Shown here one piece after another: positions 43,848-51,699 of a DNA stretch of 64,000 nucleotides (position 1 is the first letter of the stretch; every line of letters starts with the position of its first letter). The notes beneath the pieces were generated by a model, which saw nothing but the letters and a program-made list of their open reading frames with translations, searched no databases and had not been told where the DNA came from. The DNA is from Terriglobia bacterium (GTDB lineage Bacteria; Acidobacteriota; Thermoanaerobaculia; Thermoanaerobaculales; Thermoanaerobaculaceae). Location of the stretch: contig JAIQFQ010000007.1 of assembly GCA_020073245.1 (NCBI GenBank), positions 49,851 to 113,850 on the forward strand, read 5' to 3'. Both the position numbers and the translations under genes were made by a program.

Positions 43848-43849
43848 CG

Positions 43850-45610
43850 CTACTTGGCCTCCGGGTGGACGGCCGACCTGGCAAGGGCGTAGCCGGCCTG
43901 GTTGGTGAGCTCGTCGCGGACGCCGACCGAGATCCGATAAATTCCAGACTCGACCAGCAACGACGTGGAGATGGTGAACCGCTGCCGGCGCATCGCCTCG
44001 TACTGGCTCGCAGGCAGCCGGATCGGATGCTCTGTGCGCTGCAGGTCGGACTGCTTGCCTTCCGTGTCGCGGGCCGCGTAGTAGACCATCAGGAAGCCTA
44101 TGAGCTCCGCACCGTCGGGAATGAGCGCGACCTTGTCGAATGGCACCGAAACCTCCACCGGCAACGTCCAGCGATCGTTCTGAGCCGGTGCAGGCTCACC
44201 CGTCTTGATCTCCACGTTGAGAGGGTTGTCCTTGAGATCGAAGGCAAGACCGCTCATGACGCGGTCGCCGATCCGAGTCGGCAGGGTCTTCTCGATGAAG
44301 GTCTTCTTATAGACGAGCTTGTACTCGGGGTGCTTTTTGACCTTGACCTCGACGCGGTGCATGCGGTCTTCGCCGGTCGGAATGAGACGGTAGCCGAGCG
44401 AGTAGTAGGTTTCGAAATCCGCTGCGATCTTCTCGAGGCCAGATGTTGGGTCGTTGGCGTTGAGGATCGCGACCCCCCCGGTCCGATCCGCCATGTAGAT
44501 GAGAGAGTCCTGGTAGTTGCTGGACGCGATCGAGGCTACCAGTGGTGAGCGCGCTTGAGCGTTTTCCGCGTCGACACCCGACTCGGATTCGAGTCCCTTC
44601 CCATCGATGGCGTACAACGTCACGCCGGACGAAACCGCGGTCCGCACGAGACTGTCGAACAGATCGGTGGCATCGAACTCGTGCGATTCGGAAATCAGGC
44701 CGGGCTGTGTGTACTTCTCTTGGATGGCATAGAAAAGCTCCGCCCCCGGCGTCATGGCGAGGCCGTCGGAGAGATAGATGATGGCCTTCTTTCCCGGCAG
44801 GCCGCTCATCATCGAGACGAGATCCTGTAGAGCCCGCACGGAGAATTGAAGGTTGTTGCGCACTTCGCGGGCAAAGCCGCGAGCTTCCTCCACCGCCTGG
44901 TTGTAGTTCCCGGAGCCAGAGCCGGAACCCGAGGAATTCTGGTTTATGATCTCTTCGACTCGCTGGCGGCTGCTGATCAGGTCGGAGCGTCCACCAACGT
45001 ACCTGCGAACGGAGCGCAGGGCGGCGGCTATCTCGTCGGGGTCCGAGGTGAACGGCTGTAGGATCTTCGTGCTGCGTTGGTACGCCACGACCATCGCCTC
45101 ATCCGGCGGCGCGAGGTTCGTCTCGATCCAATCGGCCATCTTGCTGATGACCCGGTTGCGGTCGAAGGGCATGATGTTCTCGTTGTCAACGTAGAACGCG
45201 ATAAAGCGGGGCTCGCGCTTCGCGGCAATTGCGGCCTCGGGCGTCGGCGAGACCGACGCTGCGGTCGCGGCTGAGGCCGGCGCAGGGATCGGCTTGGCCT
45301 CGACCCGCCGCACGTACGCCGCAAAGTTGGTCAACGGTTGCGGCCTTCTATCCTGGGTGACCTCGAAGTCATCGCTGGTCAACCCGACCACGGACCCCTT
45401 CTTGTCGGACACGGAGACGTCGACGTTGACGACGGTCAGCTCGGAGACATCCAGGAAGCGCAGACCGCCAATCTGCTTGACTGGGGGCTGTGTCGCCGGA
45501 GGTTTGTCCTCGGTCGCCGGCGCAGGCGTTGGAGGCGTCTCCTGAGCGAGGACAACCACTGCCAGCAACACGAACGGGAGGGAGAACCGGAGCGTCGTTC
45601 TATCGTTCAA
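43850..45610 (-). CDS. VWFA-related secreted protein (Acidobacterial type), first
   Basis: The likely start is TTG 45610 with GGAGG 8 nt upstream (586 residues; ATG 45625 is in frame just before). The signal peptide is FSLPFVLLAVVVLAQ. The N-terminal strand block VVNVDVSVSDKKGSVVGLTSDDFEVTQD and a VWA-like domain with RFIAFYVDNENIMPFDRNR and KKAIIYLSDGLAMTPG mark the VWFA-related family common in Acidobacteria (TIGR03436-type, from memory). A C-terminal beta-sandwich follows. The metal-site DxSxS is not canonical. It is in tandem with a paralogue upstream (74 bp gap). The function is unknown, presumably protein interaction at the cell surface or in the periplasm. Confidence 0.8.
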   Translation of the reverse strand: MNDRTTLRFSLPFVLLAVVVLAQETPPTPAPATEDKPPATQPPVKQIGGLRFLDVSELTVVNVDVSVSDKKGSVVGLTSDDFEVTQDRRPQPLTNFAAYVRRVEAKPIPAPASAATAASVSPTPEAAIAAKREPRFIAFYVDNENIMPFDRNRVISKMADWIETNLAPPDEAMVVAYQRSTKILQPFTSDPDEIAAALRSVRRYVGGRSDLISSRQRVEEIINQNSSGSGSGSGNYNQAVEEARGFAREVRNNLQFSVRALQDLVSMMSGLPGKKAIIYLSDGLAMTPGAELFYAIQEKYTQPGLISESHEFDATDLFDSLVRTAVSSGVTLYAIDGKGLESESGVDAENAQARSPLVASIASSNYQDSLIYMADRTGGVAILNANDPTSGLEKIAADFETYYSLGYRLIPTGEDRMHRVEVKVKKHPEYKLVYKKTFIEKTLPTRIGDRVMSGLAFDLKDNPLNVEIKTGEPAPAQNDRWTLPVEVSVPFDKVALIPDGAELIGFLMVYYAARDTEGKQSDLQRTEHPIRLPASQYEAMRRQRFTISTSLLVESGIYRISVGVRDELTNQAGYALARSAVHPEAK

Positions 45611-45684
45611 GCCGTTAACCTCCATCGGGAGTCTAGCAAAGTGGGGCGTGGGTTCCCCGCCCACTCATCAATGGACGATCTCCG

Positions 45685-47319
45685 TCACAGGTTGAGGTCG
45701 GCCACTACCGCGGAGGTCGTGTGAGCCAGCACGTCGTCTACCCCGATTCGCATCGACCGCTTGCCTCCCTCCACCTCGAAGGTGAAGCGATACGCGAAGA
45801 AGCCTCGCTGCTGCGCCTCATTGAGTTTCTCTGACGGAAGCTCGATCGGAACGCGTCGGTGTGCCAGGTCGGAGAGGTTCCCGTTGTCGTCCGTCACCAC
45901 GACGACGACCTGGACTTGGCCCCATGCCACTGAGCCACGCGGCAACATCGTGAGACGCGCGTATGGGATGCGCAACTCTGCGCTGATGGTGTACACCTTC
46001 ATCCTTTGCGCACCGAGGCGGAACTTGCCCGCGGGCTTGTCGAGTACGAGCTCGATACCGAGAGGGTTCTGGGCTTCGCCTGTCAGCAGGGCGGCGCGCG
46101 TCCTTTCGGCGTCCCGCTGCTCCGCCGGACGGTCCACGTAACTCTGTCGGTGGGTCAGCCGGTACTCCGGGTGACCCACCACCTCCACCCGCAGTTTGTG
46201 CTCCTTGCCGTCACCGGCGTGGTCAGGCTGGAACGCCAACGAGTAGAAGTTGGAGGTGAGCCGCTCGACATCTGCGAGCGCCGCACCGCCATCAGCGGTG
46301 AAGACCGCCTCGCCCCCCGTGAGGTGCGCCGCCTGGATGAGGTTGTCCTTTCTGTCGGCCTCGCGCCAGAACTTGACGTTGGCGACATCCGCGAACCCGA
46401 TAGGCCTGCTGCGGCTGGCATCCATATCGGGGTTCGAAACACCCGACGGGTCGAGGGCGAAGAGCGTGTACTCGAGCTCGCTCGCGAGCTGCGCCGCGCG
46501 CTCGAGCAGTCCGACGTTCCTGTACTCCGAGGGTGAGGTGTCGCGGAAGAAGTCGTAGGTCCGGTAGATCGGAACGTTCTCAGCGCGCGGGAACCCCGGG
46601 GAGACCAGGACGACGACCTTGCGCGCACCGGGAGCGACTGCGAAGCGGTCGAGCGCCGCGGCGAATGCACTCTGGACGGCGCCGACAATTCTTCGCATCT
46701 CGTTCCAGTACTCCTCGTTCTGAGCATGGCGGAACTCGTACCCACCGTAACTCCGCCCGGTGCGCATGTCGTCGGTCCTGAAGGTGGAGAGCCTGATCTG
46801 GCGCTGCAGCCCCGTGGCGGGGAGGCGATCCACCTCTTTGAGCGCCGTCATGAGCTTCTCGACGCTCGAGGTCGGAGGCGTGTGGACCCGCAGCTTGCCG
46901 TCATAGCTCACGACCGCGACGACCTCAGCCGGCGGCAATCCAACGGCGATCTGGTCCCTGATCGACTGCAGCACGGTCGTCTTGTCCGGCTCGGTGAGCT
47001 CGTACAAGTCGAAGAAGAGCATTATCTGACGCGGCTCGGGCAGCCCAACGACGGCTCCTTCGGGCGACTCGGCCACCTGACCACCGGTCACGGCCAGGAA
47101 GTTGGTGACGGTCTGCTCCTTGCCATCCTCCATGATCCGGAAATCCGGTTTCCGCAAACCCGACACCGGCACGGCCTGAGGATCCACCACCTTGACGTCG
47201 ACGGTCACGTTGTTGATCGTCATCTCGCTGACGAACGCGGGCGGGGTCGGCCTCTCCTGGGCGAGAGCTGCGGTGGCTGCGAGCGCCACGCCGAGCACGA
47301 TGCGGCGGTTGGTGTTCAT
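45685..47319 (-). CDS. VWFA-related secreted protein (Acidobacterial type), second
   Basis: The ATG at 47319 with GGGAGGG upstream gives 544 residues. The signal peptide is RRIVLGVALAATAALAQE. As in the paralogue downstream, the mature part opens with NNVTVDVKVVDPQAVPVSGL and KPDFRIMEDGKEQTV, then a VWA-like domain (RQIMLFFDLYELTEPDKTTV; ARKVVVLVSPGFPRAENV) and a C-terminal beta-rich domain. The shared layout (N-terminal VxVxVxD.x.G.V..L strand block, VWA, tail) shows tandem duplication. Role unknown. Confidence 0.8.
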   Translation of the reverse strand: MNTNRRIVLGVALAATAALAQERPTPPAFVSEMTINNVTVDVKVVDPQAVPVSGLRKPDFRIMEDGKEQTVTNFLAVTGGQVAESPEGAVVGLPEPRQIMLFFDLYELTEPDKTTVLQSIRDQIAVGLPPAEVVAVVSYDGKLRVHTPPTSSVEKLMTALKEVDRLPATGLQRQIRLSTFRTDDMRTGRSYGGYEFRHAQNEEYWNEMRRIVGAVQSAFAAALDRFAVAPGARKVVVLVSPGFPRAENVPIYRTYDFFRDTSPSEYRNVGLLERAAQLASELEYTLFALDPSGVSNPDMDASRSRPIGFADVANVKFWREADRKDNLIQAAHLTGGEAVFTADGGAALADVERLTSNFYSLAFQPDHAGDGKEHKLRVEVVGHPEYRLTHRQSYVDRPAEQRDAERTRAALLTGEAQNPLGIELVLDKPAGKFRLGAQRMKVYTISAELRIPYARLTMLPRGSVAWGQVQVVVVVTDDNGNLSDLAHRRVPIELPSEKLNEAQQRGFFAYRFTFEVEGGKRSMRIGVDDVLAHTTSAVVADLNL

Positions 47320-47447
47320 GACGACACCCTCCCTGGTCAAAAGAGGATAGCAAGCGCCGTGCCATGCGCAACGTCAGTCGAGACACTCTGCCGTGGAGGG
47401 ACCATGCCCACCTTGAGGACGCCCGTCCGTTCAAGGCGACACCGGCA

Positions 47448-47544
47448 CGGAAGAGGGTAGAGGGTAGACGGAAGACGGAAGACCGGTAGCGCGTGGCGCC
47501 CCCCTTCAGGTCGTCCCTCTCCGGTCTTCCTTCTTCCCTTTTCC
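47448..47544. repeat. Heptamer inverted repeat, AGAGGGT/GACGGAA family
   Basis: Left arm 47448-47484 carries AGAGGGT and GACGGAA 7-bp units. Right arm 47516-47544 is CCGGTCTTCCTTCTTCCC. The loop is about 31 nt. It lies between the divergent VWA and aminotransferase genes. Confidence 0.65.
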
Positions 47545-47616
47545 AAGCATCGGGTACGCCGCGGCATGCCCGAGGGCTTACAATCACGGGGCCGCGATCG
47601 CGGCTCGAGGTGCACC

Positions 47617-48834
47617 GTGGCTTTCGACTACATCTACTCGGAGCGGGCGGCCGGCCTGCGCCCTTCGCCTATCCGCGAGCTGTTCAAGCTGATCCAGCGC
47701 CCCGGCATGATCTCCTTCGCGGGAGGCCTTCCCGACCCGGCGATCTTCCCAGTGGACGAGTTCGCGGCGTGCAGCGACATCCTGCGCAGCAAGGGCCTGG
47801 AGGCGCTCCAGTACGGCGCCACGGAGGGTTACAGGCCGCTGGTTCTGGAGATCGCCGGGCGGATGGAGCCCCTTCTCGGGCGCCCCGTGACCCCCGAGGA
47901 GATCGTGATCTCGTCGGGTTCGCAGCAGGCGATGGACATGCTTTCGCGGGTCTTGATCGACCCCGGCGACGTGATCGTGGCTGAGGCGCCAACCTATCCG
48001 GGCGCCCTCCACACGTTCCGCGCCGTGGGCGCCCGTTTCGCCCTCGTCCCGTGCGACCACGACGGCATGCAGACCGAGCGGCTCGCGGAGACCATCGAGC
48101 GCTCTCGGCTCACGACCGGGCGTCTCCCCAAGCTCATCTACACCATCGTCAACTTTTCTAACCCCTCGGGCGCCTGCCTGGCCGAGGCGCGGCGGCGCCA
48201 GCTGGCCGAGATCGCGGCTCGCTACGGCATCCCGGTGCTGGAGGACGACCCCTACGGCGAGCTGCGCTACAGCGGCGAGCGGATCCCGACGCTGTTCTCG
48301 ATGGCCCCCGGCGGCGTGCTCTACGCCTCCTCGTTCTCCAAGGTCCTGGCTCCGGGCGTTCGGGTGGCGTGGGCGGTCGGCGACGCCGAGCTCATCCGCG
48401 GGATGGTCATCGCCAAGCAAGGGATGGACCTCTGCACCTCCGTGGTCGCGCAGGTTCTGGTCACGGAGTACTGCCGGCGCGGCCACCTCGACGGTCACCT
48501 TGCAAAGATCCGCGCCCACTATGCCACGAAGGCCGCGGCCATGGGGGCCGCTCTGCGCGAGCATCTGCCAGCCGACCAGGTCAGCTTCTCGGAGCCCACG
48601 GGAGGCTTCTTCTTCTGGGTCCGACTGGCCGGAGACGGCCAGGCGCTGTTCCGCCGTGGCGTGGACGAAGGCGTCGCCTTCCTCCCGGGGGAAACGTGCT
48701 ACCCCGAGGCGAAGGAGACCGTCGGCGAACCCCAGGACGGCCGGCCGTTCGCGCGCCTCTGTTTCACCTTCGCGCAGCCCGACGAGATCGTGGAAGGGAC
48801 CAAGCGCCTCGCCGCCGCGCTGAGGCGTTCCTGA
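47617..48834 (+). CDS. Fold-I PLP-dependent aminotransferase (LysN-like), second copy
   Basis: The GTG at 47617 after GAGGTG gives 405 residues (VAFDYIYSERAAG). Motifs: RPGMISFAGGLPDPAIFPVD, LQYGATEGYRPL, SSGSQQAMDMLSRVL, NFSNPSGACL, EDDPYGELRYSG and PLP-Lys in YASSFSKVLAPGVRVAW. It is a relative of the 36069 enzyme but without a repeat-derived tail. Substrate unknown; aminoadipate, aromatic or branched-chain amino acids are all possible for this clade. Confidence 0.9.
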   Translation: MAFDYIYSERAAGLRPSPIRELFKLIQRPGMISFAGGLPDPAIFPVDEFAACSDILRSKGLEALQYGATEGYRPLVLEIAGRMEPLLGRPVTPEEIVISSGSQQAMDMLSRVLIDPGDVIVAEAPTYPGALHTFRAVGARFALVPCDHDGMQTERLAETIERSRLTTGRLPKLIYTIVNFSNPSGACLAEARRRQLAEIAARYGIPVLEDDPYGELRYSGERIPTLFSMAPGGVLYASSFSKVLAPGVRVAWAVGDAELIRGMVIAKQGMDLCTSVVAQVLVTEYCRRGHLDGHLAKIRAHYATKAAAMGAALREHLPADQVSFSEPTGGFFFWVRLAGDGQALFRRGVDEGVAFLPGETCYPEAKETVGEPQDGRPFARLCFTFAQPDEIVEGTKRLAAALRRS

Positions 48835-48860
48835 GCGCTTCGCCCAGCCCGCGGTGGTGA

Positions 48861-48976
48861 CGGAAAAAGGTCAAACGGAAAAGGGAAAGCGTCAAAGGAA
48901 CCACAGCAGCTCGCCTCCAACAGAGGGCGGCGCAGTCGTGTCTTCCCTTTGACCTTTCGCCTTTTCCCTCTTCCTG
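48861..48976. repeat. Heptamer inverted repeat between convergent genes
   Basis: Left arm 48861-48900 (GGTCAAACGG, AAAAGGG units), right arm 48941-48976 (CCCTTTGACC, CGCCTTTTCCC). It shares tcgtgtcttccctttgacct with the element at 7183-7370, which shows a common origin. It lies between the aminotransferase and priA stops. Confidence 0.8.
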
Positions 48977-48978
48977 CT

Positions 48979-51402
48979 TCACACCGTGCTCTGCGGATCC
49001 ACGTCAATGATCCGGCGCACGCTCCGCGGGAGCGGGAGAGCGGTGACCACCGCCAGCGCAGTCCTCAACGGTGGCCGCGTCGGCGCAGTCAAGAGCAGCT
49101 GCACGCGCCACCGCCCTCGGAGGCGCTCGAGCGGCGCCGGAGCCGGCCCGATGACGCGGAGCCCGGCCGGCGCAGGGTCAAGCGCGCGCGCCGCCGCCTT
49201 CGCCGCCGCGGCAGCGGTGCTCTCGCTGACCGCCTCGTACCGAACGAGCGCCAGGCGAGTCGTAGGGGGATAGCGAAACGCCTTTCGAAAACGCAGTTCT
49301 TCCTCGGCAAATCCACGGAGATCGTGCACGAGGGCCGCGCGGACAGCGTGATGGTCGGGGTGGAAGGTCTGGATCACGACCAGTCCGGGCCGCTCGCCGC
49401 GGCCGGAGCGGCCCGCCACCTGCGTCAGCATCTGGAACGTCCGCTCGGCGCCGCGAAAATCGGGAAACCCGAGGAGGTTGTCCGCGTTGACGACACCCGT
49501 CAGCGTGACGGCCGGAAAATGATGCCCCTTCGAGACCATTTGCGTCCCCACGAGAACCCGGCTCTCCCCTGCGGCGAACCGCTCGAGCGTCGCGAGAAGC
49601 TGCGCGGGCGAGCGCGCGGTATCCCGGTCCAGGATGTCCACAACCGCCGCGGGGTGGAGCTTCCGCACCAGCGAGGCGATCTTCTCGGTTCCGGCGCCGA
49701 CGTGGTCGAGCACCTCGCCGCCGCAGCGCGGGCACGCCTGCGGGATGTCGCGGTGAAAGCCGCAGTAGTGGCACACCAGAGAGGCCGTGCGGCGATGCAC
49801 CGTGAGCGGGATCGAGCAGTCGCGGCACGCGGCCTGGTGTCCGCACTCCCGGCACAGCAGCACCGGAGCCCAGCCGCGCCGGTTCACAAGCAGGATTGTC
49901 TGTTCCCCGCGGGCCAGCGTCTCGGCGAGAGCCTCGCGGAGCCGCCGGGATAGGAAACGCTGGCCGTGCTCTCCAGGCTCGGGCGGCTCGCCTTTCAGGT
50001 CGACGACCTCCACGGCGGGGAGACGGCCGCTGGCAACGCGCTCCGGCAGATCGAGCACCTCCACCCTGCCCTGCTCAGCCAGCGCGAGCACTTCGAGCGA
50101 GGGAGTGGCGGAGGCCAGGATGACCGGGATCCGAAGGCGCTGGCCAAGGGTGAGCGCCAGATCCCGGGCGTTGTAGCGCGGCTCCTCCTCCTGCTTGTAC
50201 GACGTGTCCTGCTCCTCGTCCACCACCACGACCCCAAGGCGCGCCAGGGGTGCCCACAGGGCTGACCGCGGCCCGGCGACCACGTCAACCTGGCCGCGCC
50301 GGGCGCGCTCCCAGGCGGCGAGCCGCTCGCCTTCCGCCATCGACGAGTGCAGCACGGCGACTCGTCCGGAGAAGCTCCTGGCGAGGTGCCCCGCGAGAGC
50401 AGGTGTCAAGGCGATCTCGGGGACGAGGATCACCGCCTGCAGCCCCCTATCGACCGCAGCGCGCGCGACGCGCAAGTACACCTCGGTCTTGCCCGAGCCC
50501 GTAACGCCGAGCAGCAGAAATGCCTTGAATTCCCCACCACCCAGAGCCTTCGAGAGCGTCTCGACCGCTTGGTGCTGATGCGCCGTCAGCGTTTCCGGAA
50601 CGGGACCCGGGGCGAGCTCCCAACGCCGCACCTCCCGCTGGCGGGCCTGCCGAAACCGCCTGACGACACCCTTGTGGACAAGGGCGTCGACGACGCCCGA
50701 GGAACATCGGCACGCCGCCACGAGCTCGCCCTCCAGCACCGGTCGGCCGGTCTCGACGAGCCATGCCGCGGCCCGTGCCTGGGCCGGCGCGGCTCCCACC
50801 AGGCGCGCCCGCTCCTCGGGTGCCATTTCACACGCCACGACTGCCGAGACTGTCGCTCCGGCGGGCCCGCTCGCGCTGCGCTCGACAACCTTGAGTGCGT
50901 GCTTCTCGGCGAGAGCCGGAAGCAGCTCGTCGAGCTCAGGCTTGGACCAGCCTTCCGCTCGGAGACGGGCAACGGATATCCGTCGCGCCTCCAGCACCCG
51001 CTCGATCAGGCGCCGCGCGGCGGGCTCGGCGCCGGCGAGGAGCTCGCTCGCTCGAGCGCCCGCCTGCACGATCGGCGGCGGAACGCGCAACAGTGCGCCC
51101 GGGATAGCCGTGCGGACGACGGTGCCGACCGGCGCCGCGTAATACTCGGCGACGAACCGGATCAGCTCCAGCACGTGCGGCGGAAGCAGCGGCTCGGGGT
51201 CGAGCACCTCCTCGACCGGAAGCACCCGATCCGCCGGACAACCCGGGTCCTCGACAACCTCCACAACCACCCCTACGCGGCTCTGGCCGCGGAGGCGGAC
51301 CTTCACACGCGTTCCCGGGACGACGAGGTCGACGAGGTGTTCCGGGATCCGGTATGAGAGGGCTTCGGGAAGCGCGGTCGGCAGGGCTGTCCGGGCGAAC
51401 AC
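48979..51402 (-). CDS. priA: Primosomal protein N' (PriA helicase)
   Basis: From the GTG at 51402 the protein is 807 residues, in the PriA range. It has an N-terminal DNA-binding region, a Walker A GVTGSGKTEVYLRVA, a DEEQD-type box (VVVDEEQDTSYKQEEEPRYN) and ATPSLE. The zinc-binding cysteine cluster follows (LCRECGHQAACRDCSIPLTV, CHYCG, CPRCGGE), then VLVGTQMVSKGHHFPAVTL and RSGRGERPG. It restarts stalled replication forks. A longer frame to 51696 would cross the divergent gene. No Shine-Dalgarno is visible; a TATCAT -10 sits 8 nt upstream, so it is probably leaderless. Confidence 0.94.
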   Translation of the reverse strand: MFARTALPTALPEALSYRIPEHLVDLVVPGTRVKVRLRGQSRVGVVVEVVEDPGCPADRVLPVEEVLDPEPLLPPHVLELIRFVAEYYAAPVGTVVRTAIPGALLRVPPPIVQAGARASELLAGAEPAARRLIERVLEARRISVARLRAEGWSKPELDELLPALAEKHALKVVERSASGPAGATVSAVVACEMAPEERARLVGAAPAQARAAAWLVETGRPVLEGELVAACRCSSGVVDALVHKGVVRRFRQARQREVRRWELAPGPVPETLTAHQHQAVETLSKALGGGEFKAFLLLGVTGSGKTEVYLRVARAAVDRGLQAVILVPEIALTPALAGHLARSFSGRVAVLHSSMAEGERLAAWERARRGQVDVVAGPRSALWAPLARLGVVVVDEEQDTSYKQEEEPRYNARDLALTLGQRLRIPVILASATPSLEVLALAEQGRVEVLDLPERVASGRLPAVEVVDLKGEPPEPGEHGQRFLSRRLREALAETLARGEQTILLVNRRGWAPVLLCRECGHQAACRDCSIPLTVHRRTASLVCHYCGFHRDIPQACPRCGGEVLDHVGAGTEKIASLVRKLHPAAVVDILDRDTARSPAQLLATLERFAAGESRVLVGTQMVSKGHHFPAVTLTGVVNADNLLGFPDFRGAERTFQMLTQVAGRSGRGERPGLVVIQTFHPDHHAVRAALVHDLRGFAEEELRFRKAFRYPPTTRLALVRYEAVSESTAAAAAKAAARALDPAPAGLRVIGPAPAPLERLRGRWRVQLLLTAPTRPPLRTALAVVTALPLPRSVRRIIDVDPQSTV

Positions 51403-51410
51403 CAGCCGCG

Positions 51411-51420
51411 ATGATACACT
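51411..51420. promoter_or_regulatory. Overlapping bidirectional -10 elements
   Basis: In the 24-bp gap between the priA GTG (51402, minus) and the small gene GTG (51427, plus), TGATACACT gives an extended -10 on the plus strand 6 nt before GTG. The same bases read TATCAT on the minus strand, 8 nt before the priA GTG. Both mRNAs would be leaderless. Confidence 0.5.
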
Positions 51421-51426
51421 CGCCGC

Positions 51427-51699
51427 GTGACCGGGCGGGAGGAGATCGAGCGCTGGCGTGGCGTCCTGACACGTCTGCGGCGCGGTCCGGCTCCACGCGG
51501 CGAGGAGTACGACCTGTGCCGAGAGGTGCTCGCAGCCGCGCCCGCAACCATGCACGGCCGCCAGGCCGCCCGGAGGCTCCTCGAAGGTGCGATGGCCGAC
51601 GCCGGGATCAGCATCGCTGACGCCCAGGACGTGATGGGTTTGCTCAAGGCCGTAGCCCGGGGCGACGTTGACCTGGAGCACCTGCTCGAGCCGCAATGA
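51427..51699 (+). CDS. Small protein of unknown function
   Basis: This 90-residue, helix-rich, charged protein (IERWRGVLTRLRRG, GRQAARRLLEGAMADAG, VMGLLKAVARGDVDLEHLL) is not one I recognise. It starts at GTG 51427 without a ribosome binding site, probably from a leaderless message, and overlaps the next gene by 4 bp (ATGA), so the two are coupled. Confidence 0.65.
   Translation: MTGREEIERWRGVLTRLRRGPAPRGEEYDLCREVLAAAPATMHGRQAARRLLEGAMADAGISIADAQDVMGLLKAVARGDVDLEHLLEPQ

Noticed and set aside
51403..51696. Longer PriA reading frame (905 residues)
   Set aside because: It would cover the divergent 90-residue gene and has no family match at the N-terminus.
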